64,000 nt of DNA from Terrimesophilobacter sp964651535. Its GTDB lineage: Bacteria; Actinomycetota; Actinomycetes; Actinomycetales; Microbacteriaceae. The notes under the pieces are model-generated. The model was not told the origin of the DNA. It saw only the letters and a program-made list of their open reading frames with translations, and did no database searches. The position numbers and the translations under genes were made by a program. Shown here in pieces: positions 31,603 through 43,165 of the stretch (the stretch's first letter is position 1; each line of letters opens with the position of its first letter). The stretch is taken from the NCBI GenBank assembly GCA_964651535.1, contig CAZYYE010000002.1, positions 558,001-622,000 of the forward strand, written 5' to 3'.

Positions 31603-33251
31603 GCGCGCCAGCGAACACGCCGCCCATCGCACCACGTCCTGCGGTGGGCGGTGTTCAGACCGTCCGGCGGGTCATCACCTACCTGCTCCTGTTGACCATG
31701 GTGATCATCGCCGCGATCGGATTGAGCGGCCTGGTGGAGCGCGCGCTGGACGCCGGCGCCACTCTCGTGGCGGCGGGCAGCGGTGACCTCGCCCAGTCCC
31801 TCGCGTTCTCTCTCATCGCCGGCCCGCTCGCCGCGCTTTTGTGGTGGCTCACGTGGCGGGATGCCGCGATGGGCCGCGACCGCGCCTCCGTGGCGTGGCC
31901 CCTCTACCTCGTTGTGGCGTCGACGGTGGCGCTCCTCACGTTCACGATCGCGCTCTTCGCGTGGGGTAGCAGTGCCGTCGTCGGCGACTGGGAGGCGTCG
32001 AGCCTCGCCGTCGCGATCGTGTGGGGGCTCGTGTGGTTGTGGCACTACTGGATGTGGCGGCACCCGGCGAAGGGCCCGACGCGCCTTCGGGGCGTCGCCC
32101 CGGCACTTGCTTCGTTGATCGGGTTGACGTTCGGAGCGGGCGGTCTCGTGTTCGCACTCGCGAGCCTCATCGATTCGGCGCTCGACACGTTCGGTACGGT
32201 CTTCGCGTCCGGCCCGGCATGGCAACCGGTCGTGCAGTCTCTTGTTTGGGCTGCGGGCGGCGCGCTCATCTGGTGGTGGCACTGGTTCCGCGCCGGCGTG
32301 AAGGCGCAGTCCACGGGTTTCGCGAACGTGCTGCTCGTGTTCATCACAGGCTTCGCTTCGTTCGCGGTGTTCGCGGTCGGCGTCACGCTCACGCTGTCGG
32401 TCGTGCTCCAGCTCGTGACGCTCTCCGAGAATCCCCTTTCGGTGACCCTCGACCCGCTCGGCGTTTCGATCGCGTCCGCCGTGTTCGGCGCTCTCGTGCT
32501 CGTGTATCACTTGCGCGTGGTCGGGGAGCATCCTGTCGTGATCGGCAAGGCGGTGCGGCTCGTGACGTCCGGTGTCGCGCTCGCTGTCGCCGCGACGGGT
32601 GTCGGGGTGACGGTCAACGCGCTTCTGGCGACGATGGCGTCGCCGATCGTCGGTTCCCATTCGCGGAACCTCCTCCTGGGCGGCATCAGCGCCCTCGTGG
32701 TCGGCGGCGCGCTGTGGTGGGCGTCGTGGCGGCCCGGCAACGCTGCGGATGCCGCTCGCGTGTCAACTCCCGGCAGGCGGATCTACCTTGTCGTGATCTT
32801 CGGGGTGAGCGCGCTCGTCGCGCTCATCACGCTGCTCGTGATCGGGTACCAGCTGTTTTCGTTCGCGCTCGAGGGGTCGTCGGGCGAGAGCCTCGTCGAA
32901 CGCATCCGCGCCGCGCTCGGCCTGCTCGTGGCGACCGTGCTCGTCGCCGCCTACCACTTCGCGCTGTGGCGCCACGACCGCGCCGCAACGGTCGAACACG
33001 AGGCACCGCGCACGATCGGTCGCGTGACTCTCGTGACCTCGGCCGCAGCGGGAGAGCAGACCGACGCGCTCGTCGACGCGATCCGTGACGCAACGGGTGC
33101 CAGGGTCACGGTGATGCGTCGGGTGGATGCCGTGGCCGGCGAGCCGGATGCGGCGGCCATCGTCGCGGCGCTCGACGGCGTTGAAGCCGAGAGCGTGCTT
33201 GTGGTTGCGGGCGCTAAGGCGAAGGCGGATGTGATCCGGCTCGGCGACTGA
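31599..33251 (+). CDS. DUF5671 multi-pass membrane protein
   Basis: A 550-residue membrane protein with about 12 hydrophobic helices arranged as repeats of the DUF5671 pattern (TYLLLLTMVIIAAIGLSGLV; repeated ALLWWLTWRDA, LWHYWMWRHPA, IWWWHWFRAG motifs). The C-terminal 90 residues are soluble with a nucleotide-binding-like alpha/beta look. I start it at GTG 31599, overlapping the previous stop. It ends directly against the convergent ATPase gene. Function unknown. Confidence 0.82.
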   Translation: MSAPANTPPIAPRPAVGGVQTVRRVITYLLLLTMVIIAAIGLSGLVERALDAGATLVAAGSGDLAQSLAFSLIAGPLAALLWWLTWRDAAMGRDRASVAWPLYLVVASTVALLTFTIALFAWGSSAVVGDWEASSLAVAIVWGLVWLWHYWMWRHPAKGPTRLRGVAPALASLIGLTFGAGGLVFALASLIDSALDTFGTVFASGPAWQPVVQSLVWAAGGALIWWWHWFRAGVKAQSTGFANVLLVFITGFASFAVFAVGVTLTLSVVLQLVTLSENPLSVTLDPLGVSIASAVFGALVLVYHLRVVGEHPVVIGKAVRLVTSGVALAVAATGVGVTVNALLATMASPIVGSHSRNLLLGGISALVVGGALWWASWRPGNAADAARVSTPGRRIYLVVIFGVSALVALITLLVIGYQLFSFALEGSSGESLVERIRAALGLLVATVLVAAYHFALWRHDRAATVEHEAPRTIGRVTLVTSAAAGEQTDALVDAIRDATGARVTVMRRVDAVAGEPDAAAIVAALDGVEAESVLVVAGAKAKADVIRLGD

Positions 33252-34502
33252 TCAGGGCTGCAACGCGGCGTCCGGCCGGTTCCGTTTTCCTCGGCGAACG
33301 GTCGGCGAAGTCCGTTGCGGCAGTATGCGGGACGCGACGAGCCTGTTCACGGCGAGCCTCGGCGCAGATTTCGCGGCGACATCCCGCAACGTTTTTCCCG
33401 CGAGGATCGCGGCGTCGAGCGCAGACTGGTCGTGCGGAATGAGAGCGGGAGACTCGATCCCGCCAAACCGGCGCAGCGTCTGCTCCACTTGCGCAGAGGG
33501 GTTCGCCCCGATCACGCTGCTGCGGATGCGGTTCACGACCGTCAGTACCCGTTCCGGCTCGACGATCTCCAGGAGGTCGACGTGCGCGCGCAAGAACCGC
33601 GAGAGGCCGACGGGGTCGCCCGAGCCGACGGCCACGACGAGATCCGCTTCCTTGATGGCGGAAATGGTGGCGGCATTGCGACGCGGCGCAAACAGGTCGC
33701 TGGAGATTTCGTCGTCATTCTCCAGGCAGAAGCCGGTGTCGACGACGGTGTAGTCGACCCACGCGCGGCACGCGGCGATCGTGGCGACAACGCGCTCCCC
33801 TGACAACTCCGGCCATCGATGCGGCCGGCCGATCCCGGTCAGCACCCAGAAACTCCCGTGCGGAGACGAATACCGTTCGCTGATCCGCTCGAGCTCCGCG
33901 GCCGTGAGGCTGCCCGACCCGGCAAGCCGACACGCGGCCGCAAATCCGGGTGCCTCATCGAGGAGGCCGAGCGTCGGGGCGACCGAGCCGCTGTGGGTGT
34001 CGGCATCGGCGAGGACAACCGAGTGCCCTTCGGCGGCAAGTTCGGACGCAATCGCGATGGCGAGGGTTGTGCGGCCCGGAGCGCCCGCCGGCCCCCACAC
34101 GGCAATGACCTCGGCGCGGGGTTCGTGCGGCGTAAGGGCGCTCTCGTGGTCGGGTCGCACGAACGGAAGCCGGGCCGAAAGGAGCTGCTCGACGTGCGCC
34201 CACGGGGCCGCAGCGTCGAGCACTTCGTAGAGTCCCAGATCGGAGGCATGCCGCCGTTCAGAATCGCTTGATGCCATCGCGACGATTCTCACTCCCGCCC
34301 TGTCGCACTTCTCGAGCACTCCGTGCGTCAAGTGTTCGGGACCGGCTCCGCAGATTGCGGCGTCGAATCCGCCCTCGGAAATGCTCTCCGCCAACCGAAC
34401 CGCATCGCCCGCAAGCCGCACGGGTCGGTAGCCGTGCCGTTCGAGTTCGAGGCTCATCCGCTGCTCGAGCGTGTCGTGAAGGCAGAGCGCGACCGACTTC
34501 AC
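33252..34502 (-). CDS. TadZ/CpaE-like MinD/ParA-family ATPase
   Basis: A 416-residue protein. The N-terminal 110 residues form an atypical receiver-like domain (VALCLHDTLEQRMSLELERH), followed by a MinD/ParA P-loop region: VWGPAGAPGRTTLAIAIASE, VVLADADTHSG and VDYTVVDTGF. The usual Lys of the GKTT loop is Arg, as is common in actinobacterial TadZ/CpaE proteins. GTG 34502 has GAGGAGG just upstream. It is coupled to the SAF gene (2 bp gap). TadZ proteins place Flp pili at the pole, but no pilus genes are near. Confidence 0.82.
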   Translation of the reverse strand: MKSVALCLHDTLEQRMSLELERHGYRPVRLAGDAVRLAESISEGGFDAAICGAGPEHLTHGVLEKCDRAGVRIVAMASSDSERRHASDLGLYEVLDAAAPWAHVEQLLSARLPFVRPDHESALTPHEPRAEVIAVWGPAGAPGRTTLAIAIASELAAEGHSVVLADADTHSGSVAPTLGLLDEAPGFAAACRLAGSGSLTAAELERISERYSSPHGSFWVLTGIGRPHRWPELSGERVVATIAACRAWVDYTVVDTGFCLENDDEISSDLFAPRRNAATISAIKEADLVVAVGSGDPVGLSRFLRAHVDLLEIVEPERVLTVVNRIRSSVIGANPSAQVEQTLRRFGGIESPALIPHDQSALDAAILAGKTLRDVAAKSAPRLAVNRLVASRILPQRTSPTVRRGKRNRPDAALQP

Positions 34503-34504
34503 CG

Positions 34505-35158
34505 CTACCTCCTCACGGGAATGCTGACGGGTACGAGCGATATCACGTCGCCGTCGGCAGTGGCCTCGAGCACTCGCGCAATCCTGTCCCTGGGAACCAG
34601 AATCTCCACGCCTCCGTTCTTGTCCGCGATGAGTCCGTCGTCCTCGAGTACCCGAACGACGGTCGCGGAACCGACGAGCACGGCAGGGGGCCCGAACCGG
34701 CGGTCCTCGGTTTGCGAAGCAGACCACACATCGACGACAGTGCCTGGTGCGATCGACTTCGACAATTGCCCGCTCACGGCGACGACGATGGAGGCGACCC
34801 TCAGGCTCGCTGCCGAACCAACGGCGGACGCCGGGAGAAGTTCGCCTTCAGCAACCGCACGGGTGACGAGGAGCCCTTCGGGAGGCACGTCACCCTGACC
34901 CAGGTAGTGATCGCCCACATCGCCAAGCCGCACGGTGGCGACCTCGAGATCACGCACGTAGACCCGATCCCCGGGCGAGAGCGCCGCGGATGTCGAATAG
35001 ACGGATGTCGACGTGTCCGCCGCCTGAACGATGCCGAACACCCCGACGACGGAGATGACGACGAGCCCGATCCCGATGGGCAGTCGCGGGTCAAATGTGA
35101 ACCTTCGCGGCGCGCGTTCCTTGTTCGCGCTCCCGCCGGCATTGCGCGCACGGACCAT
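34505..35158 (-). CDS. SAF-domain membrane-anchored protein (CpaB/FlgA-like)
   Basis: A 217-residue protein: a basic head, one transmembrane helix (about 33-52, GIGLVVISVVGVFGIVQAA), then a SAF domain (ALSPGDRVYVRDLEVATVRL, VPPEGLLVTRAVAEGELLP) as in Flp pilus CpaB/RcpC proteins. ATG 35158 has GGGAGG 6 bp upstream. It is immediately upstream of the TadZ/CpaE-like ATPase gene. Its partner pilus genes are absent here, so its job may differ. Confidence 0.78.
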   Translation of the reverse strand: MVRARNAGGSANKERAPRRFTFDPRLPIGIGLVVISVVGVFGIVQAADTSTSVYSTSAALSPGDRVYVRDLEVATVRLGDVGDHYLGQGDVPPEGLLVTRAVAEGELLPASAVGSAASLRVASIVVAVSGQLSKSIAPGTVVDVWSASQTEDRRFGPPAVLVGSATVVRVLEDDGLIADKNGGVEILVPRDRIARVLEATADGDVISLVPVSIPVRR

Positions 35159-35281
35159 GGCGACCTCCCTGAAACTATCGGGCGGCTTCGCCCGCACACC
35201 ATCGTGATGGGATGTCGCGTACCGCTGCGAAAGTTATCCACAGCCCCGTCGGTGCCGCGGCATCCGACCGATAATCGAGTC

Positions 35282-35575
35282 ATGGACCAGCAAAGCCCTC
35301 GCCCCGCGGTCGCCCGTTTTCTCACCATCACCGATACGGCAGAAGTGTTAAACGTTTCGGTGTCCCAGGCGTACTCGCTCGTGCGATCGGGCGAACTCCC
35401 GGCGATCCGTATCGGGAGCCGCGGCCAGTGGCGGATCGAGCGCGATGTGCTCGAGTCCTACATCGAGGCGAAGTACGAGGAGTCGCGCCGCGCTAGCTTG
35501 TGGAACCAGTCCGATTTCGCGAACGTCGCCGAGTTCACGTTCGCCGAGGATCACAGCCGCACGAGTTGGAGCTGA
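35282..35575 (+). CDS. Helix-turn-helix (excisionase-family) DNA-binding protein
   Basis: A 97-residue protein with TITDTAEVLNVSVSQAYSLV followed by RSGELPAIRIGSRGQWRI, the MerR/excisionase-type winged helix found widely in actinomycete chromosomes (not tied to a phage here). It is divergent from the SAF gene. Its last 25 bp overlap the end of the convergent next gene. It may regulate the SAF/TadZ genes; inferred from position only. Confidence 0.82.
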   Translation: MDQQSPRPAVARFLTITDTAEVLNVSVSQAYSLVRSGELPAIRIGSRGQWRIERDVLESYIEAKYEESRRASLWNQSDFANVAEFTFAEDHSRTSWS

Positions 35576-36144
35576 TCGATCGGAATAAGCCGGTACTGCG
35601 CAACGGCGCTCTCCCGCCGCGGCAATCCGACCTCATGAACGGCGAGGTCGAAATGGTCTCGCCCTACTCTGTCGATGGTGCCGTGGAACGTTCCCGCTGC
35701 CGTCACTGCGTCGAGTGCACACCGCCTCCGACCGAAGTCGCGAAGCACGAAGGCGATGCCGAGCCGATCTGCGAGCCTCCCGGCTGCTGTCCCGGTCGGC
35801 TCGATGAGGCTCGCGGCCAACTGGGGGCGATCCACAACGACGCTTCCCACCCAGCGCAGGGGCAGGATCACGTGCGGTGGACGGGACGACTCGTCGACGA
35901 GCGTTCCGGATAACCAGTCCTTGCCGAATCCGGTGGGGCTGACGCGCATCGGGCTACCGCCGACCTCGACGCGCAGCGAATAGTCCCGTCCCCCGAATGA
36001 TTCGTGGATGCTCATCACGCGGTCGCGGAGGGAGAGCCTCCCCAGGCGAAGCCGCTCCTCTTCGGCCCGCAAGTCGACCTCGTCAGCGTTCAACTCGTGC
36101 TCGAGCTGGCTTTCGAGATCGTCGAACAGGTTGTTCCATCGCAT
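35551..36144 (-). CDS. Hypothetical conserved protein
   Basis: A 197-residue protein with a helical N-terminus (LFDDLESQLEHELNADEVDL) and a beta-rich C-terminus (AAGTFHGTIDRVGRDHFDLA). No known motif. ATG 36144. It is a common gene in Microbacteriaceae near the SAF/HTH genes as I recall; the function has not been described to my knowledge. It overlaps the end of the helix-turn-helix gene by 25 bp. Confidence 0.75.
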   Translation of the reverse strand: MRWNNLFDDLESQLEHELNADEVDLRAEEERLRLGRLSLRDRVMSIHESFGGRDYSLRVEVGGSPMRVSPTGFGKDWLSGTLVDESSRPPHVILPLRWVGSVVVDRPQLAASLIEPTGTAAGRLADRLGIAFVLRDFGRRRCALDAVTAAGTFHGTIDRVGRDHFDLAVHEVGLPRRESAVAQYRLIPIDQLQLVRL

Positions 36145-36317
36145 GGTGCGACGCTATCCACCCGCGACGGGGCGCGCGGGAGTTTATCCACAGATTCCGC
36201 AACAGTAGTAGACAGATCTGTCTCAACCTGCTTTAGTGTTCGCGAGCAAATCCCACGTTAAGGGTTTAACGGCACCAGACCCCTCAATTGACCACCCTCG
36301 CACGATCCGGAGCCACG

Positions 36318-36779
36318 ATGAGCAATGCGGTCCCCCTCCCCCGTGAATTGCGTGCTGTTCGGAAAACGTCCACCACGAGGAATGCCTCCTCACTTGGAGC
36401 GGACGAGTTTTTCTCCCACCAGCCGTCGCCGCGATCGGAGCTTCCCGGGCCAACGCCGCTACTGGAGAACCTGACTCGCTGCGTCATCGAGATTCTTGCC
36501 GGTGCGCGCGACCTCGAGCAAATTTCGCGCTGGGTGACGGATGACGTGTACCGCCACTTGCTCAAGCGCGTCGTGCTGTCCGCGCGTGCTCGCCAGGCCA
36601 AGGGCACGGCCCCCGCGCGACCCGCGTTTTCGATCGGTTCGATCTCGCAGTTCGAACCCCGCGATGGCGTCGTCGAGGCCGTCGTGATCGTGCGCGGCCG
36701 GGCGCGAGTGCGGGCCGTCGCGATCCGCCTCGAAGGGCTCGACAGCCGCTGGCGGGCGACCGCCATCAACGTGCTGTAG
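36318..36779 (+). CDS. Rv3235-family protein (DUF6459)
   Basis: A 153-residue protein whose C-terminal half matches the Rv3235/DUF6459 type: VIEILAGARDLEQISRWVTD, then ISQFEPRDGVVEAVVIVRGR and the end LEGLDSRWRATAINVL. The N-terminal third is disordered. ATG 36318 has GGAG 6 bp upstream; a TTG at 36288 is possible. It is encoded next to secA (convergent), as in other actinomycetes. Function unknown; a role with the SecA1 region is only suggested by linkage. Confidence 0.78.
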   Translation: MSNAVPLPRELRAVRKTSTTRNASSLGADEFFSHQPSPRSELPGPTPLLENLTRCVIEILAGARDLEQISRWVTDDVYRHLLKRVVLSARARQAKGTAPARPAFSIGSISQFEPRDGVVEAVVIVRGRARVRAVAIRLEGLDSRWRATAINVL

Positions 36780-36858
36780 CGACGGGGGTGGGAGAAACCG
36801 CCGCTCCCGGCCCTCACTGCGGTGCGAACGTCAACCAACCGGTCGGACTGCCGACGGA

Positions 36859-39723
<2,865 letters not shown>

Positions 39724-39824
39724 GGAATACTCCCACTAGGTTTTCAGGCTGTTTTCGGCACGCTCGCGCGGCCACTCAGCCAACAACACAGCCTAACCCG
39801 CACTCCGGCGCGAGCGCGCATCCG

Positions 39825-40508
39825 TCATCGGCGGCCAGAGCTCTTGCCGTGCTCCTCGGTCTGCTCGAGGTCCAGGCCGATCACGCCGTAGTCCCAGCCT
39901 TTTCGCCGGTAGACGACGCTCGGGCGATCCGTTTCGGCGTCAATGAAGAGGTAGAAGTCGTGGCCGACGAGTTCCATCCGGTACAGGGCATCGTCGACGG
40001 TCATGGGCGTCGCCGCGAACACCTTTTTGCGGATGACGACCGGGCTCCAGTCCTCCTCGGCTTCCCCCGCATCCTCCGTGATGACGGGAATGCCGCCGGT
40101 TGCGACCCTTTCGAGCACTTCGGGCTCGACCGGGGTGATGTCGACGACCTTGAATCCGTCCGCGGTCGCCTCGCGCAGAGACACGGGGCGCCGCTTGCCG
40201 CTCTTGTGGACCTTGTTGCGGTCCTTCGCGCGGCGAATGCGTTCCATCAACTTGTCGAGCGCAAGGTCGAAAGCCATGTATTTGTCGGCACCGACCGCTT
40301 CCGAGCGCACGAGGGGTCCCGGTCCGATGAGGGTGAGTTCAACCCGATCATCGCCTGGCAGACCGTTTTTCTCGTTGTGCCGAGACGCCTTCACTTCGAA
40401 GGCGATCGCCTTGTCCGCGAGGTGGGAAACCTTTTCGGATTTCTCCGTCGCGTAGTCCCGGAACCTGTCGGTGATCCCGAGCCCCAGACCGTTGATGGTA
40501 ACTTCCAT
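39825..40508 (-). CDS. hpf: Ribosome hibernation promoting factor, long form
   Basis: A 227-residue protein that dimerises 70S ribosomes in resting cells. The N-terminal S30AE domain begins MEVTINGLGLGITDRFRDYA; a linker leads to the C-terminal dimerisation domain with GHDFYLFIDAETDRPSVVYR and the conserved YGVIGL end. The length is the usual long-HPF form of actinomycetes. It lies between comF and secA on the same strand, as in M. tuberculosis. Confidence 0.95.
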   Translation of the reverse strand: MEVTINGLGLGITDRFRDYATEKSEKVSHLADKAIAFEVKASRHNEKNGLPGDDRVELTLIGPGPLVRSEAVGADKYMAFDLALDKLMERIRRAKDRNKVHKSGKRRPVSLREATADGFKVVDITPVEPEVLERVATGGIPVITEDAGEAEEDWSPVVIRKKVFAATPMTVDDALYRMELVGHDFYLFIDAETDRPSVVYRRKGWDYGVIGLDLEQTEEHGKSSGRR

Positions 40509-40637
40509 GTCATCCTCCCAGTCTTCTGCGGCGCGTCCGCCCGGTGAAACCAGGCGGTCAGAATGCGCCTCTTTCAGCCACCGTAGCCGTCGTACCTGTG
40601 TAAGTCACGCACGGATGTCATGAGCAGCCTCAACCGG

Positions 40638-41378
40638 TCACGCAGCCGCCGCGCGAGGCGCCTCCTCTGGCCTGCGTCGCGGAGTAAACGCGAGTGTCGC
40701 GGCGGAAACAACCTCGCCGCCGGCGGCCGAGACTGCCCGGGCCGCATCAGCCAGGGTGGCCCCCGTCGTGACGATGTCGTCGACGAGCAGGAAGCGGCGC
40801 CCGTGCAGGGGAACCTTCGCGCGGAATGAGTTCCGCACATTTCGTTGCCTCGCGAGCTGTCCGAGAGACTTCTGCTGAATTGTTGACGTCGTCGCGGCGA
40901 GCACGGACGCCGGCCGAAATCCGGCTCGGCGAAGGAGGACATCCACGGGCCGATAGCCGCGCCGTCGAATCGCCTGGCGGGTCGCGGGGATCGGGCACAC
41001 TTCGACTGGGAGCGCCGCGTGCGTCGCCGCGGCCTCGATCGCGAGTTTCAGAGCGAGCGACAACGCGCCGGCGGCATCCGTTCGTCCCCGCTCCTTGAAC
41101 GCGAGGATCGCGGCCCGCACGCCGCCCTCGTACGGAAGCGCGCTGAACACGACCGTGCCGTCGGCGAGCGACTGGCGGTGGAGCGACCCCCGGTGCCTGC
41201 CCGCCACGGAAAGCATCCCGCGGCAATCGATGCACAGCGCGCGGTCCGGCTCGCCGCAGCCCGCGCACTCGGAAGGGAACAGGAGACCGAACGCGCCCGC
41301 CACCGCATCGCGCACGATCGGCATCCATCGCGCGGGCGCGCCGTCCCGGTCCCGGATGCGCCCGAATGGGTCGATCAT
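40638..41378 (-). CDS. comF: ComF family phosphoribosyltransferase-like protein
   Basis: A 246-residue protein with an N-terminal Cys zinc motif (CAGCGEPDRALCIDC) and a C-terminal PRTase domain with the PRPP loop RFLLVDDIVTTGATLAD. ComF proteins are linked to DNA uptake in competent bacteria, but actinomycete members have no proven role. The ATG at 41378 is taken from the family pattern (MIDPFGRIRDRD); the longer frame to 41717 lies within lpqB. Upstream is a possible lpqB terminator hairpin. Confidence 0.88.
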   Translation of the reverse strand: MIDPFGRIRDRDGAPARWMPIVRDAVAGAFGLLFPSECAGCGEPDRALCIDCRGMLSVAGRHRGSLHRQSLADGTVVFSALPYEGGVRAAILAFKERGRTDAAGALSLALKLAIEAAATHAALPVEVCPIPATRQAIRRRGYRPVDVLLRRAGFRPASVLAATTSTIQQKSLGQLARQRNVRNSFRAKVPLHGRRFLLVDDIVTTGATLADAARAVSAAGGEVVSAATLAFTPRRRPEEAPRAAAA

Positions 41379-41435
41379 GGCTCGAGCATCCCATCGCGGA
41401 ATGACCGCCCCGCACAAGCAATCCGGCAACCGGGC

Positions 41436-41467
41436 GAAAACCCCTGGTCCCCCCGCCTGTGGGGGAC
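41436..41467 (-). terminator. Possible terminator after lpqB
   Basis: GTCCCCC at 41447-41453 pairs with GGGGGAC at 41461-41467, loop CGCCTGT; on the minus strand the stem is followed by AGGGGTTTTCG. It lies 4 bp beyond the lpqB stop, before comF. The T run is short, so efficiency is uncertain. Confidence 0.45.
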
Positions 41468-41470
41468 GGG

Positions 41471-43165
41471 TCAGCGCTGGGTGGCGATGACGTCGACCAC
41501 GAACGGGGTCGCTTGCCAGCTGCTGCCCCTCGGGGACTCCAGAAGTCCGTCGTTGCCGAGCACTCGCAGCCCCGTCTTTCCGTTTCCGCCGACGATGGCG
41601 ACGGAAACCGCGGCCGGGCGCCCGAACGAAACCTGCTGTCCGCCGATCTCGAAGGCGTTCACGAGGGAACCGTCGTCGTCGTTGGTGAGAGTCGCGACGG
41701 AGAACCGGTCGATCCACGTCGCATCCACGGCCGTGTCCGAATCGATGAGCGTATCCAGCACGGGCACGCCGATGCTCGTGGGCAGGAACCCCCGCGCGGG
41801 GTCCCGGATGATTGCCGCGACGACGAGTCGCGGCCCGACGGCGGTTTGGAAGAGCATGGCGACCCGCGTGTTGTCCTGGGAAATGTCGAGGGACACGATC
41901 GACGCCCCGGCCGGCATCGCCACGGAAACGGGTTCGCCCTTGCCCTCATAGTCGAACGCGATGATGTCGCCGGGGGAACTCGACGGGACGGACCAGACGT
42001 ACCCGTAATCGTCGATGGCAGGCGGAATGAGTCCGGCCCGGCCGTCGATTGCGCGCGCGTTCGACTGTCCTGCGCGAGCTATCGACACCCCGTCCGTCGA
42101 GAGGATGGCCGCGGCCGTCGCATTCTCGCCCATCGCGACGGCGATCGGATTCTGCCCGACGATGACGTTGCTGATATTCGCGATCTGGCTCACTTCTCCG
42201 CCGGAGAGGTAACCGAATTTGCCGTCGGAGAGAACCAACGGCCGGGAGTCGACGGGGCGCTGCGACACCGGGCTGTCCGACCCCATGGGCTTGATCGCGA
42301 GCACCGAGCCGGCAACCGAGATCTCGACGCTCCCGATTCCCGGAACCGTGACGAGGCTTTCGGAGAGTTGCAATTGCATGAGTTGCCGCTGCCGTTCATC
42401 CGCTCCAGCGGCATCCGTCGTGAGATCCACTTGCGCAACGGTCGAATCGATCGTGACGGTCGTTCCCGGCGTCAATTGCGTGCCGTCGGGGAATTGCGAA
42501 ACGACGGCGCCCTTCAGCCACTCCGGCGGCCCGACCAGGAGTGCCGTGACGATCCTCGTCGCCGTCGTCCCGCCCGCGAACCACCGCTCGTCGGGGACGA
42601 GGTTGCGCAGGCTGAGGTCATAGAAGTAGAGGGCGTGTTTGCTGAAAATCAACAGGAACGTGCTCTCCGGGAGCACGATTCCGGGAGGAGCCTGGCTGAT
42701 GCGCCACTGGTCGTCCTCCTTCACGAACTGGAAGTGGAGGGTTTGCGTCGCCGAGCCTGCCGTGGAGTACGCGCCGAACTCGTCGAGCTGCGCTTTGGGA
42801 GTGAACGAGTAATCCATGCTCAGCGCGTCCGTCTGCGTGATCGTCGGGCTCCCCGTGCGGATGAGCACGCTTTGCCGCGGGTCCCACTCTTTCTTGAAAT
42901 CGGCGCTCAGGAACTGCCTCGCGACCGCGTAGTCGCCCTGCGGCCCCGTGAACGCGGCGATGAACCCCTCGAGGATCGCCCTCTGGTCCGCGTCCGCTGC
43001 CGGCCCGAGCGGGTTGAAAATGAAGTCGCCCGTCGGCTCCTGCGTGAGCGCACCCCCGGCCTGCACGCTCCCCGATGTCGGGATCCCGCCGCACGCGGAA
43101 AGACTCGCGGAAAGAAGGATGATCGTCGCGGTCGCGGCGACCCTCGTGAGCAGCTTACGCATCAT
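41471..43165 (-). CDS. lpqB: LpqB lipoprotein (MtrAB accessory)
   Basis: Exported lipoprotein of 564 residues that works with the MtrAB two-component system in cell-wall control. The signal peptide ends in a lipobox LSAC with Cys25. A GerMN domain follows (about 190-330) and then a beta-propeller-like C-terminus. It overlaps mtrB by 11 bp and lies at the end of mtrA-mtrB-lpqB, the standard actinomycete order. Confidence 0.95.
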   Translation of the reverse strand: MMRKLLTRVAATATIILLSASLSACGGIPTSGSVQAGGALTQEPTGDFIFNPLGPAADADQRAILEGFIAAFTGPQGDYAVARQFLSADFKKEWDPRQSVLIRTGSPTITQTDALSMDYSFTPKAQLDEFGAYSTAGSATQTLHFQFVKEDDQWRISQAPPGIVLPESTFLLIFSKHALYFYDLSLRNLVPDERWFAGGTTATRIVTALLVGPPEWLKGAVVSQFPDGTQLTPGTTVTIDSTVAQVDLTTDAAGADERQRQLMQLQLSESLVTVPGIGSVEISVAGSVLAIKPMGSDSPVSQRPVDSRPLVLSDGKFGYLSGGEVSQIANISNVIVGQNPIAVAMGENATAAAILSTDGVSIARAGQSNARAIDGRAGLIPPAIDDYGYVWSVPSSSPGDIIAFDYEGKGEPVSVAMPAGASIVSLDISQDNTRVAMLFQTAVGPRLVVAAIIRDPARGFLPTSIGVPVLDTLIDSDTAVDATWIDRFSVATLTNDDDGSLVNAFEIGGQQVSFGRPAAVSVAIVGGNGKTGLRVLGNDGLLESPRGSSWQATPFVVDVIATQR

